From positions 1,736,001 to 1,800,000 of the forward strand of contig JADANN010000375.1 of assembly GCA_018806985.1 (NCBI GenBank): 64,000 nucleotides of DNA. Direction: 5' to 3'. Under the pieces are notes generated by a model. It searched no databases and had not been told where the DNA came from. It saw only the letters and a program-made list of their open reading frames with translations. This DNA comes from Angiostrongylus vasorum (Eukaryota; Nematoda; Chromadorea; Rhabditida; Metastrongylidae). Numbering within the stretch: the stretch's first letter is position 1; each line of letters begins with the position of its first letter. Shown one piece after another: positions 1 through 10,745 of this stretch. A program made the translations under genes and the position numbers.

Positions 1-891
1 AACTTCTCAACTACTGTGGTGTTTGAGTAATTCTCAAGTTGTCGAAAAATAAGCGCGCTCACGAATGCGATGGTGGTGTTGTTTACAAGTCGCAATCTTA
101 TTTGTCCTTCACCATTTCCTTTAGTTTTTTAAAAAACATTTTTTAAGTTTTCAAAGTCTCCTTGAATGATTCTCACCATTTCTGAAATCTTAGATAATAT
201 TCAGAAGCTTTTCTAGCATGTGTTCCCTCTCTATTAGCAGTGCTTCTTTGTGACAATGTGAGAAAAATGTGAATGTTTTTTAAAAAAATGCTATGAACCA
301 CTGAATGTTCCCATTGATAAGCATTTCTCGTCAACTTATGGTCTATTGCAAATCCTCTTCTTCGTCGACTTAGTCAGGAAATTCTTGGACGGTCCGTTCC
401 CAAATATCGGTGTAAGCTTCAGCACGTCTTCTATTTGTTTCCTTTCCTTGTAATCGCTCACCGATTTGAGTGGGCGGGTTCGTGGGTGGCTGGAGCGGGT
501 TTATCTGGCGGCTTGAAGACCTGTCAACTTTTATTCTCATTGACATGTGGAATGTCGGTCGAAAGCTGTTTTTCTTGGAATCCCTACCCAGTTGACGTCA
601 GTGGCAATCGTTGGGTTTTGTGGATTGAAGTGAGAGTGCGGCCCTTCTAGTGGGATTCGTTGACCACGACGGCAGCTGCCAAAAAAAGACAAAGCTATTA
701 TTGACGTTTCAATGTAATTTTATTCCTTGTTCAACGCGCCACTTGATTCAGTTCGACTCGATGCGACTGTGAAGACACCACGACGTCACAAGAAAAACTG
801 GTGAAGAAGGCTATGGCTCTAAATCGTAGGGAGCAATGAGGGTTTTTTAGAAGTCTAGTGCAAGCTCTTTAATAAACCAAGATATCTTTTA
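1..891. other. Unassigned AT-rich DNA
   Basis: I see no gene, RNA or repeat here that recurs in the window. The short open frame at 435-650 has no recognisable domain and is probably chance. Confidence 0.5.
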
Positions 892-1265
892 CCCTCCCAA
901 CAGTTTACCGCCTCATCGTGGCTGTGAGGTGTTCCTGGATGTCGGACTGCGATGTACAGCGGGGGATTCATCGCCCTGGCAGGGCCTCCCAAGCTGAGAA
1001 GGAGTCCGGCGTTTCCATCAGGAAGCCTACCTAAGAGTAAACCAATACCAGGGTCCACCACCGTCCTGGTATCAAAGTGGCATGGTGGCAAATTTCTCTC
1101 TGATCAACAAGGGTTGCAACTGCCTGTGGTGGAGGACAGACTTTGGCCAGGCTGACCTCGGGACTTCAGGGAATCATAATGGCTTAATCAGCAAATCTCC
1201 AAAAATGGAGGTTATGCTGGGGCCCGCACAAGCAGTGAGGACGGCCTTTCAAGTATCGAGTAAGT
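892..1265 (+). repeat. Repeat A, copy 1
   Basis: One of six copies of a ~380 bp interspersed family (others near 18699, 23093, 25565, 46279 and 56754). The left end carries the CCTCCCA...TGGGAGG hairpin arms, partly decayed here as CTGTGAGG. No copy has a coherent protein frame, so it is probably a non-autonomous element. Class unknown; I could not tie it to LINE, DNA transposon or Helitron ends. Confidence 0.7.
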
Positions 1266-1275
1266 AAGTAAGATA

Positions 1276-2165
1276 TCTTTCAATCACTACGAAATTAAGA
1301 AAAAATTGGTTTTCAAAACTCATGCTGTCTACTTTTCACACTGTTGTCTCAAAAAGTAGAGTTTTGTTGGGATAGTGCTTTAGTACATGCCGACAAGTTG
1401 TTTGATCAAGAGCTTCCGTTCGCAGCAGGTGCTAAAACAACACGTAGAGCTATGTTCTTTTCAGATGCCGCAGTTGAAAATGTTTGTTTAGGATCAGTGC
1501 ATACCCAAAGTGAACTGGAAGTAAAGAAAAAAGGATGATCATCTAGGAGACGGATTTCTAAAGCCTATAAAGAAGCTGGATTTGCACGAGTATTTTCAGT
1601 AGTGTCTAACGAAATGGCTCACAGGATTTAAGTATTTCATAAAAGTTACCACCCCTGGAAACGTTCGCTCCTATCAGGAAACGCACAGTCAGAGTTATCC
1701 GAGGGCTTAACGAATAATCAGATCAACAGTCATTGATCGTCATTCATAGGAAAGAAAAAGTTTGAATGGACAGCAGAATAACCTACACAAAAATATGAAG
1801 ACTTGCTTGTATAGAGTCAGCGACCCAAAAAATCTGATAAAAGAAGTATTGAGATCAGTAAAATGTTTGGAATTGAGCTATATAAAAATCATCGCAACCC
1901 CATCTGAGTTTAAATGTCTCTCTTAAGTGCCAAACTGTCTGTGGAAGTCCACGGGCATTCCAGTATGAAGCCACTGGGCCTTATTTGCTTTATGAAAGCT
2001 CACCTAGAAGTGAAAAAAAGCGTTGGAGACGAATCGAATTATACTCAAAGGTTCGCACATCTTTTCGAAATCCTGCACCTCATAGTCTCAACAATACTTT
2101 CTCATTTTTTAGCATTTAGGAGACTGTTTCAATTTTCCTGTAATAGTTTCTTCCCAATGTAACTC
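1276..2165. other. Unassigned DNA with one short open frame
   Basis: A frame at 1344-1538 (+) reads 64 codons but opens at TTG rather than ATG. Its composition is protein-like, yet there is no domain, paralogue in the window or evident splice partner. It could be an orphan exon or chance. The remainder shows nothing recognisable. Confidence 0.35.
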
Positions 2166-2169
2166 ACAA

Positions 2170-2450
2170 TGGAGCTAATAGTGCAGTGGCAGTGATGCTG
2201 CTAATGACGAGCATAGTCACGGTTCGATTCCGTGATAGGACCCCCAAAAAGTCCTATGCTTTTGTTGCCCAGAAATGGGAGTTGAAACTGCATGGGTTCC
2301 ACTTACTTCCTCCACTCCACGTCGGAACGCTCCAGCACGTCTCTGTCAAGATTCGAAGAGAAACGACTGAACCAGAATTCAACGAATTTTTACAAAGAAA
2401 GCGAAAAAATTTTCAAGGGGCAAGAAAGGAATCCTAGGCAGGAACTGATG
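2170..2450 (+). mobile_element. SINE-D, tRNA-derived
   Basis: A tRNA-like head contains a near-canonical B box (GGTTCGATTCC, about 2220-2230) preceded by GCAGTGG. The body includes GGAACGCTCCAGC, shared with copies near 10485, 39895 and 49510. Pol III internal promoters of this kind mark SINEs; this is not an intact tRNA because no cloverleaf closes. Confidence 0.6.
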
Positions 2451-3160
2451 GGACTCAGGCAATAGAGGTTACGCAAAATACAACTTCTGAACCAAACTCT
2501 ATGGTATATTTCAAAAGTTTTCTCACAAATTTCTTTCGGTCGATTAGTGCACCTATAATGTAAGAAAATCCACAGCATCGTTGTCGCTATATATCAGAGT
2601 TATTTCCAAAAAAACGTTAGTATCCTGGGGATCCGAAGTAGTAAGGTTATGGAGAAGATTGCTAGAATGTTTCAAAAAAAGAAAGTGAGAGTTTTTTAAG
2701 GAAAAGTGTAGTCGCAATGCTTGAGGAGACTTCATTTTATAAAAACATCAAGACATTCCAAACTCATTTTTTATCATACTTCAACGACTTCAGTCGGAGC
2801 TGGATCATACCCTACCTCAGGTTTGATCTTCAGTAATCAGAACTTCGAGTTAACCCACCACTTCGTATCCTGTGCTTAGGTAAGTATCACAAGCGATTTT
2901 AACGGCAAAGAAATGTTGGTGTGCAGAAATTTATTGATCTATGCTGACTAAGACATTTTTTAAAAAGGAGGATATGATTAGAAATATAGCACACTAGCTG
3001 ACTTATAAGTGCAGTGGCCTTCAAGATTTCAGTTAGGGAGACGATTTCGGTATATGTTTTCCTACACCAACTTCATTTTATTACATTTATAACGTTTTCA
3101 TTTTTATCAGTTTCCCGTACTAATTCCTCAGTGGTTAATGATTTCGTCGACCAGAATGCA
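2451..3160. other. Unassigned DNA
   Basis: AT-rich sequence with only short frames on both strands. No motif or window repeat recognised. Confidence 0.4.
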
Positions 3161-3164
3161 AAGG

Positions 3165-3320
3165 GCGCTAGTTCTATACTCTTCTCTAAGCTGTCCTCCA
3201 TCCACGTGGGAACGCCCTAGCTTGGCTATTTTGGGGATTACAAGGAGAATCGACTCGAGCAGCATTCTATGCACTCTTAAAGTTAACGAACTCCTCAAGC
3301 AGTAGTTGAAAGAATTCACA
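3165..3320 (+). mobile_element. SINE-D, 3' fragment
   Basis: Matches the body and tail of SINE-D (GGAACGCCCTAGCTTGGC, then CTCCTCAAGCAG). The tRNA-like head is missing, so this is a truncated copy abutting the SINE-B that follows. Confidence 0.5.
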
Positions 3321-3324
3321 GTGC

Positions 3325-3625
3325 TAACTTTTTATCTACTGCCTGTTTTTTTCCTTTTTGGCAGGGCATTATGTGTGATTCAACTACAATGATGCTAAGA
3401 TATTTGCGAAACTCCGGACCGCACGTGCTTGCGGTGGAGAACGAACGCGCTATTACCCTTTCCAGGGGCTCACGCGTTCACCACCACATCATGCGGGTCT
3501 TTCGTTTCGCTTGTCTCTCAGCTAGTTCTATCGATCAGTGCCATCAGCAGTCACCCGTCAACAGGATTGATCTGGGGAGCCCAAACCGGCAATGAACCCA
3601 GTTAAGCTGAGGCTGCAGTCGAATT
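3325..3625 (-). mobile_element. SINE-B, near full length
   Basis: On the minus strand this reads a tRNA-like segment (TGGTGGTGAACGCG-type A region and CGTTCGTTC-type B region), then GGAGTTTTGCAAATATCTCAGC, then a tail resembling CCTGCCG...GGCAGTAAATAA. It is the longest copy here and includes an extra 5' part (around 3560-3620) with GGGTTCATTGCCGG. Family ~300 bp. Confidence 0.65.
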
Positions 3626-3689
3626 CACAACTTTTAATCTTTTGCTCACTACCTATTGTTTTTTAATTTCCCAGAAAAAGAGCGAAAGA

Positions 3690-3860
3690 AGGGCTTCAGC
3701 GGCGCAGTGGGCAACAAGTGAGCCTCGGAAAGGGTAATCGTGGGTTCGAGTCTGGATTGGGGTCTAAGTTTTGCAATTATTTCAACATCATAGTGATTGT
3801 ATTTCACATCACACTCTGCCGTGACAAAATAGTAAGCGCCAGATAGAAATTTAACCTGAA
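3690..3860 (+). mobile_element. SINE-B relative with cleaner tRNA head
   Basis: The head GGCGCAGTGGGCAA resembles an A box and GGGTTCGAGTC a B box, 40-50 bp apart as in tRNA promoters. The following body ends with the SINE-B tail (TTTCACATCACACTCTGCCG). It sits tail-side to the inverted copy at 3325-3625. Confidence 0.6.
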
Positions 3861-4254
3861 AACAATTTAATTGTTACACTGGGAACACCAAAAAAGAAGC
3901 TGATGACTTTTTTTTAATTAGAGGATAAAATGGTTTTTTTATTTTTTTTATTTTTGGAAATGCAACGAAAAATATGATTTACTCAATCTGCCGGCCGCCC
4001 ATCACAGAACAACTGTCGCAAGTCGAGAACAACCACTTGTCAACGACGTGTAGAAGATGAGCGATCAACTTGTCCTTTGATTGATTTCTTTTCCTAACGA
4101 TAAAATGGTTTTTCTATTTGACCGAGCATCGTACATTGTACGGATCCTATTATTCCTTCTTCGTTAACTAGTTAGCACTGGCCATGCATCAAGGTTTTTG
4201 GATTTGCACAAAGATTCAGATGTCATTAAAGTCTTCTTCGTACTGGGGCGTTTC
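3861..4254. other. Unassigned DNA upstream of the first LINE
   Basis: Contains T-rich runs near 3908-3955 and a short GC-rich patch near 3990-4040. Nothing assignable. Confidence 0.4.
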
Positions 4255-5925
4255 CATGTATTATGATAAGCAGGTAACAGATCTGCTCGATAGCCACGCC
4301 CACCTTCCGTCATACGAAATAAAGGAGGATGGATATGTTGTATAACAGGCTCTCCATTCCGAAATCCGACATGCCATTTCGTCGGTGAAAAATAGCACAA
4401 CACCAGGTCCGGAAAGGATAAGGCCAGAATACCTGAAGACCTTCCGCCAGTCCTCGCAAACACACTGGCTCGGCTCTTCACACGTTATCTGTCTAAATGC
4501 AAGGTCCATACTCAGTGGAAGACCACCAAGACCGTGTTATTGTTCAAGAATAGTGACCTACACGATATCGGCAACTATCGCCCAATCTGCTTGCTGTCTG
4601 TCGTCTACAAACTTTTCACTCGAGTCACCCTAAACAGGATTGACAGAACACTGGACGAAAGGGCAGCCACGTGAGCAAGCGGTATTTCGAAAAGGATTTA
4701 TCATGTTAGACCACATCCACACGATAACAAGGGTCATTGAAGTATCGTGAGGGTACAAAAGACCGCCCTGTCGCACTTTCATCGATTTGAAGAAAGCCTT
4801 TGGCTCAATTGAGGTAGAAGCAGCCACGGAAACCCTTGATAGTCAAGGAGTCCCTACTCAGTCCATAAAAATCTTCGTGAGGTGTACAAAAAATTTTACA
4901 ACCAAGATGTCACCATTCTACAACGATATTAACATTGACGTCAAAATAGGAGTAAGGCAAGGCGATACTATCTCGCCAAAATTATTTACCGCTACCCTCA
5001 ACAACGTCATGCGAACAATAGAGTGAGATAATATGGGAGTGAAAATCGATGGTACACAGTTAAATCATTTTCGCTTTGCTGATGACATCGCCCTTATAAC
5101 ACCAAATATTAGCCAAGCAGAACGTATGCTTCCCGACTTTGATAAAGCCTGTAGAAAGATTGGTCTTCAACTAAATCTCACAAAAGGATGTTCATGAAGA
5201 ACGGATTGGTTTCGCATGCCCCATTCATGCTCAACGGAACGAATATCTCCGAACGCTCCAGTTATATCTGTCTAGCTGGGGAAATCAATATGATGAACGA
5301 CTTGGCTCCAGAGCTGAGCAGAAGGAAACGAGCGGCTTGGGGAGCTTTCAAGGGCATCGGTGATAGTGAAGAAAACAAAGAACACCCGACTCCGTGCCCA
5401 CCTTTTCGACTCAATGGCACTTCCTGCCTTAACGTATGCTTCAGAAACCTGCTCGATGGGTAAGCAGGATGAAAGATCACTCAGCGTTATTGAACGCACA
5501 GTCGAAAGGACGATGCTAGGAGTATCCCGTTTCACAAAAGTAAGCGAAGAGATCCGAAGCTCCGACCTGCGTCAGCGATCAAAAATCAAAGATGCCGTTC
5601 TGTACGCCAAAAAGTCGAGGATAAGATGGACAGGACATGTAATGCGTATGAATGACAACCTATGGACAAGACCCGTTAGTGACTGACTTCCTCGGGCTGT
5701 CAAACGTACTGCGGGAAGACCACCGACCGGATAGTCAGAGTTCTTCACGAAGAGCCTAGAAGAAAGATGTGATGCTCAACGAGTTCCAGGAGCGAGCAGG
5801 AACCACTGCGATACTCCTGCACGCGACAGGGAAAAATGGAAGATTTACTGGCCTCCGCTCGAGTCACTCGACGATCAATGGGATTACAGGTGACACAGGT
5901 GATACAGGTGGTACCTAACGCCAAT
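4255..5925 (+). mobile_element. RTE-clade LINE 1, 5'-truncated
   Basis: Non-LTR retrotransposon remnant. It begins inside the linker between endonuclease and RT and runs to the 3' end, finishing in short GATACAGGTG-type tandem repeats (about 5888-5915) typical of RTE tails. It aligns along its length with the RT half of the element at 13790-17215. 5' truncation is the usual outcome of target-primed reverse transcription. The parent organism's RTEs would be about 3.3 kb. Confidence 0.85.
4385..5686 (+). pseudogene. RTE reverse transcriptase, frameshifted
   Basis: The RT of a non-LTR element, which would copy its own RNA at a nicked chromosomal site. Pieces in three frames give the order: a GPERIRPEYLK motif (about 4410-4440), a RPICLLSVVYKLF block (about 4580-4618), RQGDTISPKLFTATL (about 4960-4995), the catalytic FADD box (about 5077-5088) and the C-terminal LTYASET...RWTGHVMRMND block (5430-5660). 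At least four frameshifts or stops (for example near 4664, 5023 and 5190) separate them, so no active enzyme is made. Identity of the family is firm; exact break positions are by eye. Confidence 0.85.
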
Positions 5926-6570
5926 ATCTAATGTATTAGGATAGGCCGTCGCGAATAACAGTTTTCCCTCTTGGGCTTGTCCGTTCGGATGATACGAAAA
6001 GCATAATGTTTTTTCTTAAAGAATTTTGTAAGAAGGTTGATCAACTGAGTAGTGGTGTGTGGTATGAGGTGAACACTCGACATTCCACGGGAGACAGTCT
6101 ATTCGCTAACAGCTCTGGTCCATTGGTTCGTTGTCCTACTCTCAATTGTCCGACCACTTGTTTTCAAAATCTTTGCATATGCTGCATCGTCTCCATTCTT
6201 TGGTTATTATCATAGGTCGAAATTGTGCATTCCTTCCTTTGTCTGTTTGACCTAAGATACTGGCAGATCCATCCCATACGATAGCGCTTTCGAAAAAGGT
6301 TGAAATTAACGGGCCTTGACACACGAAGAATTCCAAGAAATGTAAAGCCGTCCTCGAGCAGAAGTTTTCATTCTTTTTTAGCAAATTATAATTTTTTTAC
6401 TGGAAGATCGCCATCCATTTTTTTCTCGAAGTCGATGGTAGGTCACAGAATGTGGTCTTTCTTAGGCCCACAATACTTCAGTGAGTTCCTTAACCGCGAA
6501 GATTATATCAACTATTTGACTGTGAAATTCTACCTCAATAAATAGGTTCATAAATGGGAAAGGATAATAT
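5926..6570. other. Unassigned DNA
   Basis: No recognisable coding or repeat content. Frames at 6006-6215 and 6300-6545 lack domains. Confidence 0.4.
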
Positions 6571-6806
6571 GGTCGGCGTTGATCAATTTCTAACAGGCAC
6601 GTCACTTATCCGACTTCATCAACCTCGTTTGAGGTGATTTGAAGGCATATTTGGCTTTTACAATGACATCTGGTGGCCTACGACTCGTCAAGTCAGTGCT
6701 GTTTTCCCGCCAAACAAGGGTTGTGAAAATTTGTCGGTCCCGGAGAGCGAGTCATCAACCATCTGCGCACAGTACGGAACCCTTAGCTACTGGGCTACAC
6801 GCTTCC
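6571..6806 (-). mobile_element. SINE-C, diverged copy
   Basis: Reverse-strand tRNA-derived SINE. The minus-strand head GTGTAGCCCAGTAGCTAAGG (6785-6804) corresponds to the A-box region. The body matches other copies in the region around 6625-6700 (TTGGCTTTTACAATGAC, GGTGGCCTAC). Confidence 0.6.
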
Positions 6807-7108
6807 TACATATGTCGCAGCCACCCAGATACATTAAGACAGGTGATACTGATGTGTGCGGCCATGTAAAACATGCATATCGATCCTACTACACAGATGA
6901 TGTAAGAATTCATTGGCTGTATCCATCTACCGCTTAAGACAAACAATCGAGATCGCTCACAGGGAGGAGATCCAACTTGGAAAACAACATAGAAGCGAAA
7001 CACTGTGTAGTTCGATCAGACTGCCTGTGACAATGGAACTGTCGTACAACTGTCGTAGAAATGGCCAACTGCAGTCTTACGTCCTTAGAAAGCTGAAAAA
7101 AGTACCTC

Positions 7109-7135
7109 GTTCTTAAGGTGGTGAACCTTAAGAAC
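7109..7135. repeat. 11-bp perfect inverted repeat
   Basis: Arms GTTCTTAAGGT (7109-7119) and ACCTTAAGAAC (7125-7135) are perfect complements around a 5-base spacer. Confidence 0.9.
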
Positions 7136-7164
7136 CACCACCAGCAAATACTTAACTAAATATC

Positions 7165-7206
7165 TATCCAGCAAATACTTATGTTTAGATAAGTATTTGC
7201 TGGATA
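7165..7206. repeat. 18-bp perfect inverted repeat
   Basis: Arms at 7165-7182 and 7189-7206 are perfect complements (core CCAGCAAATACTTA) around the 6-base loop GTTTAG. A direct extra copy of CCAGCAAATACTTA lies at 7141-7154, so the same word occurs three times in 65 bp. Confidence 0.9.
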
Positions 7207-7375
7207 TACTAGTTATTCACTGCACCATAAACGAGTACTTCCCTTTTACCTCAACACCGTCAGAACTTGAATACCAGTTTTTGAAACCGACATCAATAAC
7301 TAGCAGTTCGTATGACGACAACACATCAAGAAAACTGGATTGTGCCATAAATGTGTGTTTCTGGATCGTCTACGT

Positions 7376-8119
7376 ACTGCGCAGCCCAGCAGCGCGTACG
7401 TGATGGAGTCGTTCGACGTTAGCACCCTTTATACAAACATGTCGAATAACTCCGCAATGCAAGCCATATTCGAACTCTTGATGCAACACGAAGGACAATT
7501 AAACATGTATGACTTTAAGATAGAGCAGTTGATGGCACTCTTGAAAGAATGCTTGAGCTGCTCAATCTTCAGATGGTCCGGAAATTACTACGCTCAAATA
7601 AGAGGGTTGTCAACGGGACAGCGACTGGCACCAAGTCTTGCCATTGCCTTTATGTCTAAGGTGGAAGCACCAGTAACCGATCTGGGGGCCGTTACTCTGC
7701 TGCAGATATATAGATGACTGTTTTGTTCTTTGCTCAACACAAGAGGAAATGGACAAATGTTTCGAGTTGTTGAACGAACAGTCAGAGTACATCAAGTTTA
7801 CTCGAGAGAAACCGAAAGAAAACTGGCCTCCATTCCTGAACGTCCAAATTAACCTGTCAGAAAAATGGCTAGATTACAAAGTGGTACCGAAAGCCAAGTA
7901 GTAAAAACATCTTGGTTCATTACCTATCCTCTCACCCCTCTCACACGAAAAAGGGCGCTTGTAAGAAACATGTTTCGAACAGCAACCAACGTGTGCACGG
8001 GAAGAGAGCGGAGAGAGGAGTCCCGGAACTTGGCGCGGCAAATAGCCATTTTTAATGGCTACGAAACTGTAGCTCGGGACAGGCGTAGAGGAAATCCTAG
8101 GCCTCAAACACAACTCTAG
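7376..8119 (+). pseudogene. PLE reverse transcriptase, frameshifted
   Basis: Reverse transcriptase of a Penelope-like element, the retroelement class related to telomerase RT. The first segment (to 7717) carries ESFDVSTLYTNM, then FRWSGNYYAQIRGLSTGQRL and APSLAIAFMSK, recognisable PLE RT blocks. A frameshift just before the active site moves the YIDD box into another frame (7707-7718). That frame then breaks near 7860-7880. The thumb-side segment resumes at 7865-8119 (KRALVRNMFRTATNVCTG). The enzyme is dead through these shifts, although the catalytic residues are still spelled. Confidence 0.8.
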
Positions 8120-8291
8120 CGATAAAAAGGTCCCGTTTATCCTACCCTTCATCTTAAATGATGTAAGTGCAGCTATAAAACGCTGCTTAAGAAGGGCGGG
8201 TCTTGAGGATTCGGTAAAAGTAGTTGAAATACCACCGAGTACTCTTAGGCGGTAGCTAGTTCGTAACCGCCTATATGGCCGTCTATGTGAC

Positions 8292-8615
8292 ATGCAAAAT
8301 TGCATAATTTGCCCTAACGGTAGAGACGGTGATTGCAAGAGCTCGGGTACAGTTTATCTGATCTCCTGCAAGGCGTGCGGAGACGATTACATTGGCGAAA
8401 CGGGTAGGCCACTCTGTGTCCGCATAAACGAACACCTAATCGGTAAACGTAAACCAAATACTCCACTAGGCACGCATAGGACCCAGAGACATAACGCGGA
8501 GGACTTTGAAGTACAGGTCACGATCCTCGCACGGGAATCGAGAACACAAGCGCGCAAAACTCTCGAGGCGTTCTGGATCAATTCCAGAAATCCGAAAATG
8601 AGCCGCAAAGAATAA
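8292..8615 (+). pseudogene. PLE GIY-YIG endonuclease domain, open frame
   Basis: The C-terminal endonuclease module of PLEs, thought to nick the target during integration. In this 107-codon open frame the first motif reads TVY (residues 20-22) and the second YIG (33-35), followed by the expected Arg44 and a Glu near 92 in LEAFWI. An upstream CIIC pair and a further CKAC pair fit the zinc-binding cysteines usual in PLE endonucleases. The frame itself is unbroken. It is disconnected from the RT by frameshifts near 8120-8260, so I call it part of a pseudogene. Confidence 0.8.
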
Positions 8616-8861
8616 TGCCTCATTGTCACGCGTGATATTTGGCAATATATAAGCCCATTATTCTGATGAGAAGGGCACATTACGCTTCCATGTGAATTCT
8701 GTGCTGTTGGTCTCCACGCGACATTACTCAGTGGAAGACTCATAGAAAGCGGTGAGTGTGCAAAGAAGCTATTTTGTGTTCAATGTGATTGAAATCTAGG
8801 TTTGGCGTTTTCTCTGTTTGGTTATGGAGGTGCCCGTGTTTGCTGTCAACTTGACCTTTTC

Positions 8862-8900
8862 AGGCTCTGAGGAAGGCGAAATCCGCCGAAACGTCAGCTT
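8862..8900 (+). ncRNA. Hammerhead-ribozyme-like core in PLE-1
   Basis: The core reads CTGAGGA (8867-8873), one extra A, helix II GGCG/CGCC (8875-8878 with 8884-8887) around AAATC, then GAAAC (8888-8892) and the cleavage-type triplet GTC (8893-8895). Helix I forms between AGGCT (8862-8866) and AGCTT (8896-8900). Helix III could only be the two-base AC/GT, or an intermolecular ACGT pairing. Hammerheads are known in PLEs. The extra A after the CTGANGA box is non-canonical, so activity is uncertain. Confidence 0.5.
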
Positions 8901-8960
8901 GTTCGTGAATAAAGGGTAAAAAATAACACATCGTGTTTGCTCAACAAGAATACGAAGAAA

Positions 8961-10480
8961 CTGGCTTGTTTTCCAACACGTAGGAAAATCAATTTTGCCG
9001 ATTACGAGGAGAAAAACCTCCTTGTTCTATGGACTTGAAACCTAACTGAATTGGAGTTTAGTGTTGAAAACCCTTTCTTGCATCATTTATTCTTCCTCTG
9101 GTAAAAAAAATCGCCCAGTCGAGTTTAACAGCAACTGAACGAGGTAAAAGCCGAAGTTTATTATTATGGCTAGTGTTCTAGATAATAATCTCACTCTGTA
9201 ACTTTTGCTTAAACATATCAATTCGCATTGTTGTATTGCTGGCGCACGGCAAGAATTCTTGTGATAGGAAATTTCCCACAGAATACACACTGCCGAGTGC
9301 ATTCTGTGCTCCAAAAGATGACACTGGAGCTTCTTGTAGCACAGCTATTTTCTTCCGACAGTCCAGATTTCAACGGAAAATGGGACATTCTTCCTAGACG
9401 AACGCGCTCATGAACACGCCAGCTCCAAATATGAGTGGTATGTCAATGGGACAAAAAGTTGATATAGAAAAACAACATGTAATTGTGTACGACCGAAGTA
9501 CCTAACCATTTTCTTGCATCTCAATAAAAAAATGTAATGACTACAAGACTTATCACCTGGTCGCTGTATGATACGAATATGGCAAGTAGCATAGGCTAAC
9601 CCTGCTTGATGGATCGTGAACTGGTTGCACTCACGGTTAGGCAGTGCGCGTTGCTGATTATTGATAACAGGTTGTACTTCAGAAACAATCATGTACTTTT
9701 CATGAGACCGGGTAGGATACAAGAAAGTGGAAGGTTTCCCTATTCCCGATGCGTCCCATTGGCACACACCATTACTATGATTGTAGTCATTTTCATTACA
9801 CATGCACGAATATACTACGTTCATCCGTGTGGATTGCATCCGATACGTCGATCCAAAAGCAGGTAGCCGCTGAATAACAAGTGCAATAGGTGCAGCTTGG
9901 GCTTGTGTCTGACGAATACTCCTCAATATTTGGCCTGAAAGAGTGTGCCACTAGCGATTTCCAGTCTTATAACTACGACAGAGTACGACGAGTAACCTGT
10001 GACCATTTTCTCAAGGAAATGGGGACCGTAAGAAAGAAAACTGTGGTATTCTAGTGTCCTTCGAACGAGCGAAGTTCAGTGGGCAGCAATGGACCAATGG
10101 TGGGTTTAATTGTGTCCGTTCGAATCATCCGTTGATTGAGTGACTAGAGATGACAGGTGACTGTTGGCCGAGCCATGTGAGCAATTATCGAACTGTAGAG
10201 GTTTGTATACCCAACGCTCACCGTTTCCCTTCTGAAATAGACTGTGAGTTTTTTAAATTAGGGTCCTATAATTGCACTGTAATGACAGAAGTCACTGTCA
10301 CAACTACAGCTTTATTTTCACTTTACTATAAACTTCACTGCTATTTTGAAAAAAAAACCGAATACACTTGCTAAAATGTGTTCACAAGCCACACGTTTGG
10401 TCACAGCGTTTGACTAAATCAAGTTTTTTGCCAGCTTGTGATTGCAAAAGTTCCAAACAGAACTTTTTTTCTAGGCATAA
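8961..10480. other. Unassigned DNA with a 172-codon reverse frame
   Basis: No window repeat was recognised. The notable content is the reverse frame described at 9408-9926. Confidence 0.4.
9408..9926 (-). CDS. Unrecognised open frame, possible exon
   Basis: A 172-codon stop-free reverse frame, the longest in the window not explained by a known element or window repeat. It opens at TTG, with the first in-frame ATG about 30 codons in (MQSTRMNVVYSCMC). Cysteines are scattered, with a CRIIQ-free, non-repetitive sequence and no domain I know. The opposite strand is also open over 9606-9866, which weakens the case. It may be an exon of a host gene, an old element, or chance in a patch with fewer A/T stops. 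Confidence 0.2.
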   Translation of the reverse strand: MRSIRQTQAQAAPIALVIQRLPAFGSTYRMQSTRMNVVYSCMCNENDYNHSNGVCQWDASGIGKPSTFLYPTRSHEKYMIVSEVQPVINNQQRALPNRECNQFTIHQAGLAYATCHIRIIQRPGDKSCSHYIFLLRCKKMVRYFGRTQLHVVFLYQLFVPLTYHSYLELACS

Positions 10481-10484
10481 TATG

Positions 10485-10745
10485 GTTAATATGATGATGA
10501 TTTCCGTCATCACAAGCATGGTGCTAGTTCGATTCCACTCCGGGCCAGCCAAGCCTCTCATCACTGGAATTGGTACCAGACTTGTCTGGGAAAAAATCAC
10601 TCTCTGCAATCTAATTGGAAACGCTCCAGCTCGGCTATCTCAAGCCTCCAGGGATAATTACCCGACCAGCATTTTACGACATTCAAGATGAAATGAGAAT
10701 CCTCAAGCAGCAACCTCACGTAGGGTTGGAAGATCTTCAAGGACA
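10485..10745 (+). mobile_element. SINE-D
   Basis: The head has a B box AGTTCGATTCC (about 10528-10538). The body GAAACGCTCCAGCTCGGCTA and tail CTCAAGCAGCAACC match the family. A middle part (TACCAGACTTGTCTGGGA) is shared with SINE-C, so the two families are chimeric or share a module. Confidence 0.6.

Larger units (their letters stand above)
6807..7370. other. Unassigned DNA with palindromes
   Basis: Contains two strong inverted repeats described separately (7109-7135 and 7165-7206) just upstream of the PLE. No PLE-like protein similarity was seen before about 7370. Confidence 0.45.
7370..8960 (+). mobile_element. Penelope-like element PLE-1, 5'-truncated
   Basis: A PLE remnant with the family's order: RT then C-terminal GIY-YIG endonuclease, followed by a ~330 bp 3' untranslated part. 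The 3' part holds a hammerhead-like motif (8862-8900) and ends near GTTTGCTCAACAAGAATA (8936-8953), a terminal sequence shared with the PLE at 26326-27211. Two shorter relatives lie at 34520-35283 and 51440-52180. The upstream RT N-terminal region is missing. Confidence 0.85.
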
